Of a stretch of DNA of 51,070 nucleotides, positions 9,201 through 16,959 are shown in pieces; the stretch's first letter is position 1; the number at the start of each line of letters is the position of its first letter. The notes beneath the pieces are model-generated. The model was not told where the DNA came from, made no database searches, and saw nothing but the letters and a program-made list of their open reading frames with translations. Origin of the DNA: an uncultured Oscillospiraceae bacterium. Its GTDB lineage: Bacteria; Bacillota; Clostridia; Oscillospirales; Ruminococcaceae. The stretch is from contig CAUDDP010000007.1 of the NCBI GenBank assembly GCA_958448395.1, positions 1 to 51,070 on the forward strand. Direction: 5' to 3'. The position numbers and the translations under genes are program-made.

Positions 9201-10504
9201 GCTGTGGCTTGTTCCAGTTCTGCGGTTGTCTCACAGGAACCGGACATCAGAGCCTTGACAGTAGACATCTGACTTTCAAATTCGGAAAAGGTGGTCAGAC
9301 CAGTTGTGGCAACGGTCGCACCAAGGGCAGCTGCTGCACCGGTATAAGCGGTGAATGCCTTTACCCCCACTTCTGCACCGGTTGCCACACCGCTACCCAA
9401 AGTAGAAGCAAGCTTGGAAAAATGTCCTTCGCTTTCGGATGCCTTTTCTCCCGCAGCTTTTGCACTGTCGCCGGCACTCTTCATGCTTTTATCAAACTTG
9501 TCTGCTGCTTCCGAAGCTTTCTTTACCGTAGATTCCTCGTCAGCAATTTCTCCGGAAAGCTTTTTAATTTGTTCCTTCAGGGAATTTGCTTCAGAAGAAT
9601 GCTTTCCATACTTTTCTGTTGCGTCCACGTATTCCTGTTTGAGTTTAGATAGATCCTGTTTCTGAGAGGCTAATTTATCCGTCAAGCCCTGTTCTGCGGT
9701 AGTCAGCTTTTTGGCTTCGCTCTCCATCGTGGAAAGCTGCTTTGTACAGCTTTGATGTTCCTCTGAGAGAGATTTCATTTTTGTAGCAAGCTGTTGTGCC
9801 TCTGTAGAGTTTTTTCCATACTGCATACAGGCATTCTGGTATTCCGTAGACAGCTTTGACAATTCGGATTCTTGTTTAGAAATGGTCTCTTTTAAGGATT
9901 CCAGTGGCGTTTGTGCGGACTGCTCGGCTTGTCCAAGTTTTTTTGCTGCGGTTTCTGCAGCGTCCAGCTTGGCGGTATTTTGAGACAATTCTTCGTTTAG
10001 TTGGTCGTATTTCTGCTTGAGTTCGATTGCGGCATCGGAATCTTTTCCTTGTTCCAGAACAATGTCGGTATACTTTGTTTTCAATTCAGAAAGTTCTGAT
10101 TTCTGCTTCGCAATCGTATCTTTTAACTGATTGGAGGCAGAATGCATACTTTCTAATTTGTCTGTATACTTTTTCTGGGCTTCCGTAGTACGAACAATCT
10201 CCGCTTGCAGGGATTGATATTGTTGAAGCGAAATTTCACCGGACTGCATTTTTGCATAGGCTTCTTGTGCCGCCTTTTTCAACCCTTCTAATTTATCGCT
10301 GGTCAGCCCGATTTCTTTTGCCAGCAGACTTTGCTTCTGTGCCAGTAGATCAGTATTCGTAGGATCCAGTTTCAGAAGCTTTTCTACATTTTGCAGCTCG
10401 GACTGTGTGGTGCGTACCATCTTGTTGACATCACCAAGCGATTTGTTCAGCCCAGCGGTGTCTCCGTTAATTTCTACTGTAATCCCTTTGATACGGTCAG
10501 CCAT
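6206..10504 (-). CDS. phage tail tape measure protein
   Basis: At 1432 residues this is the longest gene in the window. The N-terminal third is a charged coiled coil with recurring SELSxLxxxY patterns. The tape-measure core follows, with AGIKGSQAGTSLKTALANLA. A long hydrophobic stretch follows, built from repeating units such as MQNLPMILQAAIQLIMGLTN. The C-terminal part contains three copies of a unit with LPGEFWNWL or LPGEVWNWL followed by amphipathic helix. The protein sets tail length during assembly and may take part in DNA entry. The ATG at 10504 has AGGTG upstream. It is separated from the tail chaperone by a plus-strand HicB gene. Confidence 0.95.
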   Translation of the reverse strand: MADRIKGITVEINGDTAGLNKSLGDVNKMVRTTQSELQNVEKLLKLDPTNTDLLAQKQSLLAKEIGLTSDKLEGLKKAAQEAYAKMQSGEISLQQYQSLQAEIVRTTEAQKKYTDKLESMHSASNQLKDTIAKQKSELSELKTKYTDIVLEQGKDSDAAIELKQKYDQLNEELSQNTAKLDAAETAAKKLGQAEQSAQTPLESLKETISKQESELSKLSTEYQNACMQYGKNSTEAQQLATKMKSLSEEHQSCTKQLSTMESEAKKLTTAEQGLTDKLASQKQDLSKLKQEYVDATEKYGKHSSEANSLKEQIKKLSGEIADEESTVKKASEAADKFDKSMKSAGDSAKAAGEKASESEGHFSKLASTLGSGVATGAEVGVKAFTAYTGAAAALGATVATTGLTTFSEFESQMSTVKALMSGSCETTAELEQATAKLSEKAKELGSTTAFTSTEVGQAMEYMAMAGWSTEDVLSSVSGVMNLAAASGEDLATVSDIVTDSMTAFGLAADGEFADGISNATHYADVLAAASTSANTNVSLMGETFKYVAPIAGTLGYSAEDTAVAVGLMANAGIKGSQAGTSLKTALANLASPTDKQATAMEQLGISLTNTNGETKSLMEVMGNLRSSIGGTDVALTDADGNLRSYEEILADVSKTTDGLSKVQQIEAASTIFGKEAMAGMLSIINASDEDFAKLSDSIYNCNGAAEEMAQIKLDNLKGDLTLLSSAAEGAGISLGEKLAPSAREAVQGITEIVNAFNEGGLDAALSKVSELVNQLAETIRTQIPQILPGLLEGFNNLFLTLIESLGTLLPPLIDTVLPVLVTSFLNLLTQLTSYLQSALPTLLESALSALQQVGDALMQNAPVILNAVSVLLQQLVSFLASNMPLFLSAAISLIAGFSGGLLDALPDILNAALELIGGLIDGLLDNIPQIIEAAMVLVQNLCDGLLQNLPEIVQTAVQLVLKLSDGLLQNLPQIMSAALQMINSLIQGILQCMPQIVQAAIRLIQGLVTGLMQNLPMILQAAIQLIMGLTNGLLGALPQIITCAMNLIAGLVSGLIQAIPQLIAAVPQLVGALIDSILQTDWLALGASILQAILEGILSIRESVLSSWGGIFSDLFERVKEWASNIWDKAKEAISNFFNSIIDKLKELPGEFWNWLCDVFANVIKWSIDMQNKATETISNFFSNIINKLSQLPGEFWNWLSSVIAKVAAWSADMRNKATEAISGFFSNIIDKISGLPGEVWNWLSNVLSKVSSFVLEIGYKARDAASNLWNNLVDGITGLPDRVYSIGSDIVYGIWNGISDVCGWLWGQISGFCQQIWDNIAGFFGIASPSKLFKKELGFNLVYGLAEGVDDKVKTAVEAVNSMGQEVMAAAEKSLHMDWNLNGLKTEPKASSVVNNYYTTDNSRTVNQTNNGLKPVSRLELFRQTRNAINV

Positions 10505-10534
10505 AGAAATTCACCTGCCTTTCTAAAAAACAAC

Positions 10535-10564
10535 TTGACACCATATGCGACACCATGTTATAAT
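10535..10564 (+). promoter_or_regulatory. sigma-70 promoter for the HicB-like gene
   Basis: A consensus TTGACA (10535-10540) and TATAAT (10559-10564) are separated by 18 bp. The predicted start is about 30 nt before the HicB-like coding region. The promoter points against the surrounding late operon. Confidence 0.8.
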
Positions 10565-10603
10565 AGAGAAAAAGAAGTCATTGAGAATCAGGAGGGGTGA
10601 TGG

Positions 10604-10969
10604 ATGAAAACCTTACAAGAATATTTGTGTCTGCCCTATAAAATGGAGATTCTGCCTGATACAGAAGAGGGTGGATATGTGGTTTCGTTTCCGGAACTGC
10701 CCGGCTGCCTGACTTGTGCAGAAACAATGGAAGAAGCCATCCGCAATGCGGAAGATGCAAAAAAAGCATGGATGGAGGCAGCGATGGAAGAACACCTGAC
10801 CATCCCCGAGCCAAGCCGTCCGGAGGATTATTCCGGTCAATTCAAGCTCCGGATTCCGAAGTCATTGCATCAACAGTTAGCGATTCACGCAAAGCAGGAA
10901 GGTGTCAGCATGAATCAGTACTGTTTATATCTCCTAACCAAATATGATACAGCTGCACACCATTCCTAA
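10604..10969 (+). CDS. orphan HicB-family antitoxin-like protein
   Basis: The N-terminal part has the HicB partial RNase-H-like fold pattern (LPDTEEGGYVVSFPELPGC, then AETMEEAIRNAEDA). The C-terminal part resembles a ribbon-helix-helix DNA-binding domain (QFKLRIPKSLHQQLAIHAKQEG). HicB normally neutralises the mRNase HicA; no HicA is encoded next to it, so it may be a free-standing regulator. The gene lies on the opposite strand inside the tail operon. It has its own consensus promoter, an AGGAGG ribosome site and a terminator, which is the usual design of a moron gene expressed from the prophage. Confidence 0.8.
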   Translation: MKTLQEYLCLPYKMEILPDTEEGGYVVSFPELPGCLTCAETMEEAIRNAEDAKKAWMEAAMEEHLTIPEPSRPEDYSGQFKLRIPKSLHQQLAIHAKQEGVSMNQYCLYLLTKYDTAAHHS

Positions 10970-10971
10970 TG

Positions 10972-11004
10972 AAAAGACCCGTCAAATACCTGACGGGTCT
11001 TTTT
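10972..11004. terminator. bidirectional intrinsic terminator after the HicB-like gene
   Basis: Perfect 10-bp arms AGACCCGTCA and TGACGGGTCT surround a 6-nt loop. An A4 tract precedes them and a T run follows, so the hairpin can end transcription in both directions. It lies between the HicB stop and the end of the tail chaperone gene on the other strand. Confidence 0.85.
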
Positions 11005-11008
11005 CTGA

Positions 11009-11200
11009 TTAGAACTTGTCAAAGTCCGCTTGTGTTGCCTTGTAGGCATATTTCAAGTCATCGTTTTCTCGTTCCGTGAACATATCGTTTACCATTCCGA
11101 TTGTCAGCAACTCCAAATCGGGCAGAGAAAGCCCAAGCTGCACACAACGCAGAAGAAATAAGGGTGTCGTCATTTCCCGGTCAATTGGGCGATGTTTTTT
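11009..11200 (-). CDS. gpT-like extension of the tail chaperone, reached by -1 frameshift
   Basis: Downstream of the gpG-like gene the -1 frame is open from the slippery site to TAA at 11009-11011. It reads through MTTPLFLLRCVQLGLSLPDL to a C terminus YAYKATQADFDKF. That ending is characteristic of the extended (GT) tail assembly chaperone of Firmicute siphophages. The extension is too short to stand out as a gene alone. An ATG at the gpG stop (AAATGA overlap) would also allow coupled translation, but the slip heptamer makes frameshifting the simpler reading. The extended product should bind the tape measure during tail assembly. Confidence 0.75.
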   Translation of the reverse strand, partial: KKHRPIDREMTTPLFLLRCVQLGLSLPDLELLTIGMVNDMFTERENDDLKYAYKATQADFDKF

Positions 11201-11580
11201 TTAGCCTGTACCTGTGTGGCAATGTTGAATCCCCAAAGCTCCATCAGTTGGGGCAGAACTTCATAGATAGAAAACATCTCAAACTGCTCTAACCATTCAT
11301 CCGGATTATTTGGTACATTTTCCGGATCCGCATGCCGTGCCATGATATAGGAAATGTTTTCAAACAGCTCCAGTACATCCGTGCTGAGGAAAGAAAACAT
11401 TCTTTCTTCCTCACTCTGTTCTTCTTTCTGTTTTGAATTTTCACTGACTGCTTTCTGCAAAGCCGCAAAATCCCGATAAATATCCCTGCCAAATTTCAAA
11501 CGATAAAGGCGAGGCACTGCTGCACTCGCCTTGAATGATACTTCTTTTCCGTCTATCAGGATATTTTTCTTGATTCCCAT
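11170..11580 (-). CDS. tail assembly chaperone, short form (gpG-like)
   Basis: This 136-residue acidic protein lies between the major tail protein and the tape measure, the conserved place for the gpG/gpGT pair. It opens with NILIDGKEVSFKASAAVPRLYRLKFGRD and ends with QAKKNIAQLTGK, where AKKN is encoded by the slippery A-run. It coats the tape measure during tail assembly and leaves before maturation. The ATG at 11580 lies shortly after the tail-tube gene. Confidence 0.85.
   Translation of the reverse strand: MGIKKNILIDGKEVSFKASAAVPRLYRLKFGRDIYRDFAALQKAVSENSKQKEEQSEEERMFSFLSTDVLELFENISYIMARHADPENVPNNPDEWLEQFEMFSIYEVLPQLMELWGFNIATQVQAKKNIAQLTGK
11194..11200 (-). promoter_or_regulatory. programmed -1 frameshift slippery heptamer
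   Basis: On the minus strand the gene reads GCT AAA AAA AAC, which contains the canonical heptamer A AAA AAC in the correct register (X XXY YYZ). It sits about 8 codons before the gpG stop. A -1 slip joins the open frame that ends at 11009. Confidence 0.8.
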
Positions 11581-11599
11581 AAAGTGTTCCTCCTATTCC

Positions 11600-12202
11600 T
11601 TATGCAGTTGTTTCCGGTGTTGTAGTCGTCAAATCCGGCATGTACACAGCCTTGTACCAGTTGTCATAAACGGTCTTGTCCGTCTGTTCGCAGCTCTTTG
11701 CTTTTACCAGACCATTGTCCAATGCCGTTGCAGTCAGAGACAGCTTTTCCGTCTTGACTTCCTTGCTGTCCTCAGTTGTGCTGGATTCGGTTGCCGGACG
11801 GGAAACAGAACAGCGATAGAATACATGACGAATCTTGTTTTTATCCCCTTCAAACTCGAAGAACAACGCAAATTCTGCAACTTCTGTATCGTTCTTTTCT
11901 ACCAGAACACCCTTGCTGTCCAGAATCTCATTCAGAATGGCAGTTGCAAAATCTGTAGGGATTAAAGCAACTTCAAGATCTCCCTCATAACCGGAATTGT
12001 TATTGCAAAGATAGTACACACAGTTGTCCGCAAAGAACGGTTCTGCTTCTCCGTTTGCATCGATGCTCAGATCGACCGCACCCGGCAGCCGAACAGGGTC
12101 AGCATAGATTGGCATGCCATCTTCATCATAGCCCGTAATTTTTGCCCAGTGTACTTTGTTCAAGCCGAACTTGACCTTGTTTTTATCCATTGGCATAGTC
12201 AT
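11600..12202 (-). CDS. major tail (tube) protein
   Basis: This 200-residue protein begins MPMDKNKVKFGLNKVHWAKI and contains ADPVRLPGAVDLSIDANGE and GYEGDLEVALIPTDF. These features are typical of the phi13-type major tail protein. It polymerises into the tail tube. The C terminus carries a Thr/Pro tail (TTTTPETTA). Its ATG overlaps the stop of the upstream tail-completion gene by 4 nt (ATGA), so the two are coupled. Confidence 0.9.
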   Translation of the reverse strand: MTMPMDKNKVKFGLNKVHWAKITGYDEDGMPIYADPVRLPGAVDLSIDANGEAEPFFADNCVYYLCNNNSGYEGDLEVALIPTDFATAILNEILDSKGVLVEKNDTEVAEFALFFEFEGDKNKIRHVFYRCSVSRPATESSTTEDSKEVKTEKLSLTATALDNGLVKAKSCEQTDKTVYDNWYKAVYMPDLTTTTPETTA

Positions 12203-12516
12203 ACCTCCATTTCATAGAGCACTTCATAGAGTGCTTCTTTTGCAATCCAGATTTCTGATTTCGTGTAAAAAATGTGATGCCGTTTCAGGACGGCTTCCAC
12301 TTGCTGTTCCAGTTCCGGAGACTTTTTATCCGTATACAGTTCCAGATCCAGCTGTTTGAAGCTGTAGTACATACGGTTATCCGCAGAAAAGGTATGTTCT
12401 CCCGGCGAGAGAAACAGCAGAAACGGCGGGGCAGGGGATTCGCCTTGTGCAAAATGATGATAGGCAAATGGCAGCTCCATTTCCTGCACCATATCATGAA
12501 TTTCTTCATAGGTCAT
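12199..12516 (-). CDS. tail terminator/completion protein
   Basis: This 105-residue protein lies between the HK97 gp10-like gene and the tail tube gene, where siphophages encode the tail terminator. It contains AYHHFAQGESPAPPFLLFL and DNRMYYSFKQLDLELYTDKK, a beta-rich pattern seen in this small family. It should cap the tail tube and join it to the head. The assignment rests on position plus this pattern. Confidence 0.7.
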   Translation of the reverse strand: MTYEEIHDMVQEMELPFAYHHFAQGESPAPPFLLFLSPGEHTFSADNRMYYSFKQLDLELYTDKKSPELEQQVEAVLKRHHIFYTKSEIWIAKEALYEVLYEMEV

Positions 12517-12517
12517 T

Positions 12518-12910
12518 TTAGGTCAACGCCTTTCGAATCAAATCTTCCAACATTTGATTTCCATGCTCTTCTGCTGGTGCAATATGCGGAATGGCATCAA
12601 CTTTTCCATCACCGATTTCCCTCCCACCACGCCGCAGTGCATGCCCTTTCTCCAAAAGATGTGCAATCTGGTATCGGTTTTTTGAACGTACCGTCATTTG
12701 CAAGGCACCGCTTTTCTCCAGTGTTTTTGTTGCGGTCCAGCTTTTTGCATAGGTTCCTGTATCAGAAGGTGCAGTTTGTTCAATCTCTTTTTTTACGGTA
12801 TTAGCGGTCTTTGTGACAGCTTTTTTCATTTCATCTGTTGCAAGGTCTGCGTATTCATGCAGACCACGCATGATTACAGAAGCCATATCTTCCACATTAA
12901 TCGTAGACAT
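12518..12910 (-). CDS. HK97 gp10-family tail-completion protein
   Basis: The sequence shows the family signature near its C terminus: RYQIAHLLEKGHALRRGGRE followed by AIPHIAPAEEH. The N-terminal half is helical. Proteins of this family act at the head-tail joining step. I chose the ATG at 12910 because AGGGAGG lies 9 nt upstream; an ATG at 12919 directly abuts that site. The gene overlaps the end of the head closure gene. Confidence 0.85.
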   Translation of the reverse strand: MSTINVEDMASVIMRGLHEYADLATDEMKKAVTKTANTVKKEIEQTAPSDTGTYAKSWTATKTLEKSGALQMTVRSKNRYQIAHLLEKGHALRRGGREIGDGKVDAIPHIAPAEEHGNQMLEDLIRKALT

Positions 12911-13247
12911 TTCTTGCATCCTCCCTTCGTACCGTTGCGGAAATCTTCAGATAGTCTTTCCGGACAAAATCCGGTGTCATACTGATAATGTCATAAATTG
13001 CACCTTGAAAGGCAATCCGGTTCTTTGTCGTGGAGATTGTTTCGGTCTGCCGCTGCCGAATCAGAAATTGCAAAGTCTGTACTTCTTTTGTCACACCGGC
13101 TGCATCACTTTCCGAAGAACTTTTTACTGTGACGTTCGCCCAGCAGGAGAAGGCTTCTTCCCATTTTGTGGTGTGATTGCCGATTTCATCTACGACAGTA
13201 CGGTTTTCCAGAACCGTAATCCGTTGATTCAGTTTCCCGATTTCCAT
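12897..13247 (-). CDS. phage head closure (head-tail adaptor) protein
   Basis: This 116-residue protein begins MEIGKLNQRITVLENRTV and ends with TPDFVRKDYLKISATVRRED. It matches the SPP1 gp16/HK97 gp7-like head-tail joining family. It should close the connector after packaging. Its start overlaps the previous stop (TGATG). Confidence 0.85.
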   Translation of the reverse strand: MEIGKLNQRITVLENRTVVDEIGNHTTKWEEAFSCWANVTVKSSSESDAAGVTKEVQTLQFLIRQRQTETISTTKNRIAFQGAIYDIISMTPDFVRKDYLKISATVRREDARNVYD

Positions 13248-13519
13248 CAGAGGATCCCTTCTCTCTGTGCAAACAGCATGGCACGCAAATTCAATGTTAG
13301 TTTGTGCATGTCGGCTGTGTTGCGATTCTCATACAAATAGGATACCGTGTAAAGCAGGGCAGTCCGCACGGTGTCCTCGTTGTCGGCGAGCTGGGTTTCG
13401 TCCATTCTGCCGACATCCATCACCAACCGTTTTGCGGTGTCCAGCAAGGAGGTAATCAGATTGTCCTCTTCCTCGTCGTCCACACGCAGATAATTTTTCA
13501 GTTCCTGTAGTGTTACCAC
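13247..13519 (-). CDS. head-tail connector protein (gp6-like)
   Basis: This short protein begins VTLQELKNYLRVDDEEEDNLI and contains DTVRTALLYTVSYLYENRNTA. It is a clear member of the HK97 gp6-like connector family that forms a ring under the portal. The frame opens at a TTG at 13534. A GTG at 13519, just before the family's usual start and after a G-rich stretch, fits better. The start remains uncertain by five codons. Confidence 0.8.
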   Translation of the reverse strand: MVTLQELKNYLRVDDEEEDNLITSLLDTAKRLVMDVGRMDETQLADNEDTVRTALLYTVSYLYENRNTADMHKLTLNLRAMLFAQREGIL

Positions 13520-13539
13520 CCCAACCGCCCCCAATCTGC

Positions 13540-14736
13540 TTATGCTTTGATGGTGAGGGTCTTAACGGCTTCGGAGAGAATCAGCTTGCCGTCTACCCGC
13601 TGAGAAGCGAGGAAACCAACCTGTCCTGTCATAGCAAACAGTTCATTCAGCCGTTTGAAAGAGCGTCCGCCACGGTCGCCAATCCAATAATACTTCAGGT
13701 CACCGAATGCAATGGCTTTCTTTCCGGCTTCTGCGGTTGGAGCATAGGCAGAGGTGTAATACGGGCGGTTGAGGATGGTATCCGGCAGTCCGGCAGAAAC
13801 GGACGGATTCCAGATGTAGTTACCAGTACTGTCCTTCAGCTTCCGCAGAGTCTTGACAGTGGCATCGTTCAGAATCCAGACGCCTTTCTTACGATACGGA
13901 GATTTTACAGAGTAGAACAATTCCATCACATCATCAAAGGAAATATTCGCACCGCTTGTGGTCGCACCGTTTTCTGCACCGCCAGCAGCGGCAAAAATAC
14001 CAGTCGGCTTATTCACGCCATCTCCGATGAGGAATGCCTCTTCCTCCTTCGCACCAATCCGTCTTGCAAACTCTTTGGAAATATAGGAGGTCAGGTCAAA
14101 AGCGGAATCATTCAGCAGCTCCTCTGAAATCTTAATGGCAGTACCAACCTTGTAGGCACCCAGAATCCCCTGTCCAAATTCATCATCAGACGGCGTATAG
14201 GCTGTGCCCTCTTCCATCCAAACAGCCTCTCCTTTCGCTGTGACGATCGGAATTTTATGGTCGCCGCTGGTGGTTGTAATCACGGTGGCAAGCGGACGGA
14301 GGATGTTCTCTTCTTCCAATTCCTCTACCAGACGCCGGTCAAACTCATCTGGCACCAGATAGCCACCTTCTTCATTGACACCAACCTGTAAATCATTCCG
14401 CACATCGTAGTAGTTTCGATTGCGGATGCTGTTCCAGAAAGCCGTGCGGTAGGAATCGGAGGCCGTGCCACGCCGTTCTGCCGCAGGCGTGTTGTGCAGC
14501 CCCGGCGGTGTGACAATCGGCGTGCTGGTTGGATGCTTCAGCTCGGCTTCCAGTTCTGCCTGCCGCTCCAGCCGCTGAATTTCCTTGCCGTAGTCTACAA
14601 TCTGTTGTTCCATGGCATCATAGGTCTTGCTGTCCTCTTCGGAAAGCAGACCACTTGCATTTCGCTTGGCGTCCAAAAAATCACGGGCGGTGTCCCATGC
14701 CTTGGCTCTCTTTTCTCTCAATTCCTGAATGGTCAT
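13540..14736 (-). CDS. HK97-fold major capsid protein
   Basis: The protein has an N-terminal coiled-coil scaffold-like region (TIQELREKRAKAWDTARDFL to about residue 75). A short linker rich in Pro and Thr follows, then the HK97 capsid domain beginning near GGYLVPDEFDRRLVEELEEE. Markers include GEAVWMEEGTAYTPSD and YYWIGDRGGRSFKRL. The protease encoded upstream should remove the N-terminal region. I chose the ATG at 14736, which has AGGAGG 8 nt upstream; the frame from 14742 would start with TTG inside that spacer. Confidence 0.95.
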   Translation of the reverse strand: MTIQELREKRAKAWDTARDFLDAKRNASGLLSEEDSKTYDAMEQQIVDYGKEIQRLERQAELEAELKHPTSTPIVTPPGLHNTPAAERRGTASDSYRTAFWNSIRNRNYYDVRNDLQVGVNEEGGYLVPDEFDRRLVEELEEENILRPLATVITTTSGDHKIPIVTAKGEAVWMEEGTAYTPSDDEFGQGILGAYKVGTAIKISEELLNDSAFDLTSYISKEFARRIGAKEEEAFLIGDGVNKPTGIFAAAGGAENGATTSGANISFDDVMELFYSVKSPYRKKGVWILNDATVKTLRKLKDSTGNYIWNPSVSAGLPDTILNRPYYTSAYAPTAEAGKKAIAFGDLKYYWIGDRGGRSFKRLNELFAMTGQVGFLASQRVDGKLILSEAVKTLTIKA

Positions 14737-14754
14737 ATTCAAAACCTCCTGTAA

Positions 14755-15525
14755 TTAGTACTTTAAAAGTGCCAGTCGTTTGTCCAACTGGTCAATGGGT
14801 GTGCCGCTGGATGGATGGTTGGAAAGCTTCTGCAGGAAAGAATCTCTGGTACGGGAAGGGGAGTACAGCATAGAAGGTGCTGCATTCTTTTTTTCTTCCG
14901 TCCTCTCTTCCGGCTCCTGTTTCTCCGGTTCTTCTTCCTGTGGCTCTTCTGGAGAAAAAGGCAGCTCCTTTTCCTTCTTCTCAAAAAGAATGCCGTCTAC
15001 AAAGCCAAGCTGCAACGCCTTCTTGGCATTCATCCACGTTTCTTCGTCCATCAGATGCGAGATTTTCGCTCTGGAAAGACCGGTTTTTGCTTCATAGGCA
15101 TTGATGATGGATTCCTTGACTTCCTCCAGCAGGGAAATTGCTTTTTCCATGTCTGCCTTGTTGCCAGAGGCAAATGTCATCGGGTTGTGGCACATCAGCA
15201 TGCCAGTCGGTGCAATCAGCGTTTCATCGCCTGCCATAGCGATGATAGAAGCAGCAGAGGCAGCAATGCCATCAATTTTAACGGTAATCTTGCCCTTATG
15301 TTCTCGCAGCATGGTATAAATCTGGCTGGCTGCAAAGACATCGCCGCCCGGCGAGTTGATAAAGACCGTGACATCTCCTGTATGTTTTTGCAGTTCTGAC
15401 CGGAACATGGCAGGCGTGATGTCGTCCTCAAACCAAGTTTCATCGGCAATCGCACCGTACAAGTACAGAATGGATTCCCTGTCGGATTCATTTCTGACCC
15501 AGTTCCAGAATCGATTTTTCTTCAT
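14755..15525 (-). CDS. ClpP-like prohead maturation protease
   Basis: This 256-residue protein belongs to the ClpP-like head maturation proteases. It shows INSPGGDVFAASQI, the nucleophile Ser90 in GIAASAAS and the catalytic His113 in MCHNPM. The third acidic residue is probably in LMDEETWM. A charged Glu/Pro/Lys-rich tail (about residues 190-215) follows the catalytic domain. It should cut the capsid scaffold during maturation. Its start overlaps the portal stop (ATGA). Confidence 0.95.
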   Translation of the reverse strand: MKKNRFWNWVRNESDRESILYLYGAIADETWFEDDITPAMFRSELQKHTGDVTVFINSPGGDVFAASQIYTMLREHKGKITVKIDGIAASAASIIAMAGDETLIAPTGMLMCHNPMTFASGNKADMEKAISLLEEVKESIINAYEAKTGLSRAKISHLMDEETWMNAKKALQLGFVDGILFEKKEKELPFSPEEPQEEEPEKQEPEERTEEKKNAAPSMLYSPSRTRDSFLQKLSNHPSSGTPIDQLDKRLALLKY

Positions 15526-16781
15526 CCGTTTGTTTCCTTCCTTTCGTTAGAATTGGTATTTGCAAAGGCACCGGCGTCCTTTAATTTGGTAAAGGAGCCG
15601 TTCACAAGCAGCAGGTCTCCGCCCTCTTCTGCCGGAATCTGATTCATATCTTCCAGTTCCCGAATGTCATTGGTGGACATCCAGCCGTTTTGTCTTGCCG
15701 TTGCATAGCCCTGCATACGGCTCGCATAATCGCCACGCAGCAGCCCCTCTACATTGAATTTGATGAAATACCGTCCCTTTTCTGATTCCGAAAGCAGGGC
15801 TTTTTGCATGGCTTGTTCCCAGCGGACAAGCCACGGGTCAAGAGAATACTTCACAAAATCCAATGATAAATGCTCCACATTGGAAAAGGTCGCATGGTCA
15901 AGGTCGCCGATCATATGCAGCGGCACACGGTACAGTCGGGCGATTTCTTCAATTTGAAACTTTCTGGTTTCCAGAAATTGTGCTTCGTTATTCGGTATGG
16001 AAATCGGTGTGTACTTTGTGCCTTCTTCGAGGACTGCAACCTTGTGGGAATTGCCGGAACCGTAGGCTTGCTGCCATGAAGTTCGCAAGCGTTCTGGATT
16101 TTTGATGACGCCGGGATGCTCCAGAACGGCAGAGGGCGAGGCACCATTTGCAAAAAACGATGCACCATATTCCTCACAGGCAACTGCAAGACCAATCGCA
16201 TTTTTCGCAATAGCAATCGGAGAATAGCCGACTAAGCCGTCAAAACCAAGTCCCGGAATATGCAGAACTTCATCCGAATAGAGAAGGAGTTCACCCTGTT
16301 TCTTGAAATTCGGGTTCTGTTCATCGTATCGGCTGTATTTGTAAATCAGTCTGCCCTTGTCATCCCGGTCGACCTTCATCTTGTCCGGCATCAGCGGATA
16401 CAGCCCAATGACTTCTCCTCTTCCGTTTCGGATAATCTGTGCGTAGGCATTGCCGTATAGCAGCAGGTGACTTGTCAGCGTTTCCCGAAAAACAAACGAG
16501 GTCATCTCCGGATTGGGCTGGTCGTGGAGTAAAAAATAGAGCGGATGCTTTGGCACTCGCTCTTTTCCGTTATCTGTATATTGGTAGACATGCAAAGGCA
16601 GCTGGGCGACTGCTTCGGACAGGACTCGCACACAGGCATAGACCGCCACAATTTGCATGGCGTTTTGGTCATCCACCCGTTTTCCACTGGGTGTTCTGCC
16701 GAAAAGGTAGCGATAACCCGGACTGTCATAGCTGTTTTTCGGCTTGTCCCGGCTGCGAAAGAAATCGGTGAGTTTTTTCAT
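15522..16781 (-). CDS. HK97-family portal protein
   Basis: This 419-residue protein has the family pattern: AVYACVRVLSEAVAQLPLHVY near the start, LLLYGNAYAQIIRNGRGEV, VLHIPGLGFDGLVGYSPI and RLYRVPLHMIGDLDHATFSN. Twelve copies form the portal through which DNA is packaged. It starts the head-gene block, but it does not follow TerL directly. A four-gene accessory cassette separates them. Confidence 0.95.
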   Translation of the reverse strand: MKKLTDFFRSRDKPKNSYDSPGYRYLFGRTPSGKRVDDQNAMQIVAVYACVRVLSEAVAQLPLHVYQYTDNGKERVPKHPLYFLLHDQPNPEMTSFVFRETLTSHLLLYGNAYAQIIRNGRGEVIGLYPLMPDKMKVDRDDKGRLIYKYSRYDEQNPNFKKQGELLLYSDEVLHIPGLGFDGLVGYSPIAIAKNAIGLAVACEEYGASFFANGASPSAVLEHPGVIKNPERLRTSWQQAYGSGNSHKVAVLEEGTKYTPISIPNNEAQFLETRKFQIEEIARLYRVPLHMIGDLDHATFSNVEHLSLDFVKYSLDPWLVRWEQAMQKALLSESEKGRYFIKFNVEGLLRGDYASRMQGYATARQNGWMSTNDIRELEDMNQIPAEEGGDLLLVNGSFTKLKDAGAFANTNSNERKETNG

Positions 16782-16871
16782 CTGGCATCACACTCCTATT
16801 TGGAAGCTATTTTGTGCTTGTGTGTAAGTTACACAAGAAATCCGGCATCTGTTCTGCGATAGTTCTGTACA

Positions 16872-16909
16872 TTTAGCCGCTTGATATATCGGTTGAAAAG
16901 AGTTAATAT
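16872..16909 (+). promoter_or_regulatory. promoter of the acidic-protein gene, paired with the one at 19101-19138
   Basis: TTTAGCCGC (16872-16880) abuts a -35 box TTGATA. A 17-bp spacer and a -10 box TAATAT (16904-16909) followed by GTA complete it. The same upstream motif, spacing and GAGTTAATATGTA core recur in the opposite orientation before the amidoligase gene. Confidence 0.75.
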
Positions 16910-16959
16910 GTACACAACGCAAGGGAAACCAAGCAAAACAAAAAACGGAGGAAACGAAA

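Noticed and set aside
10604..10969. A complete HicAB toxin-antitoxin pair
   Set aside because: No HicA-like frame lies on either side; only the HicB-type protein is present.
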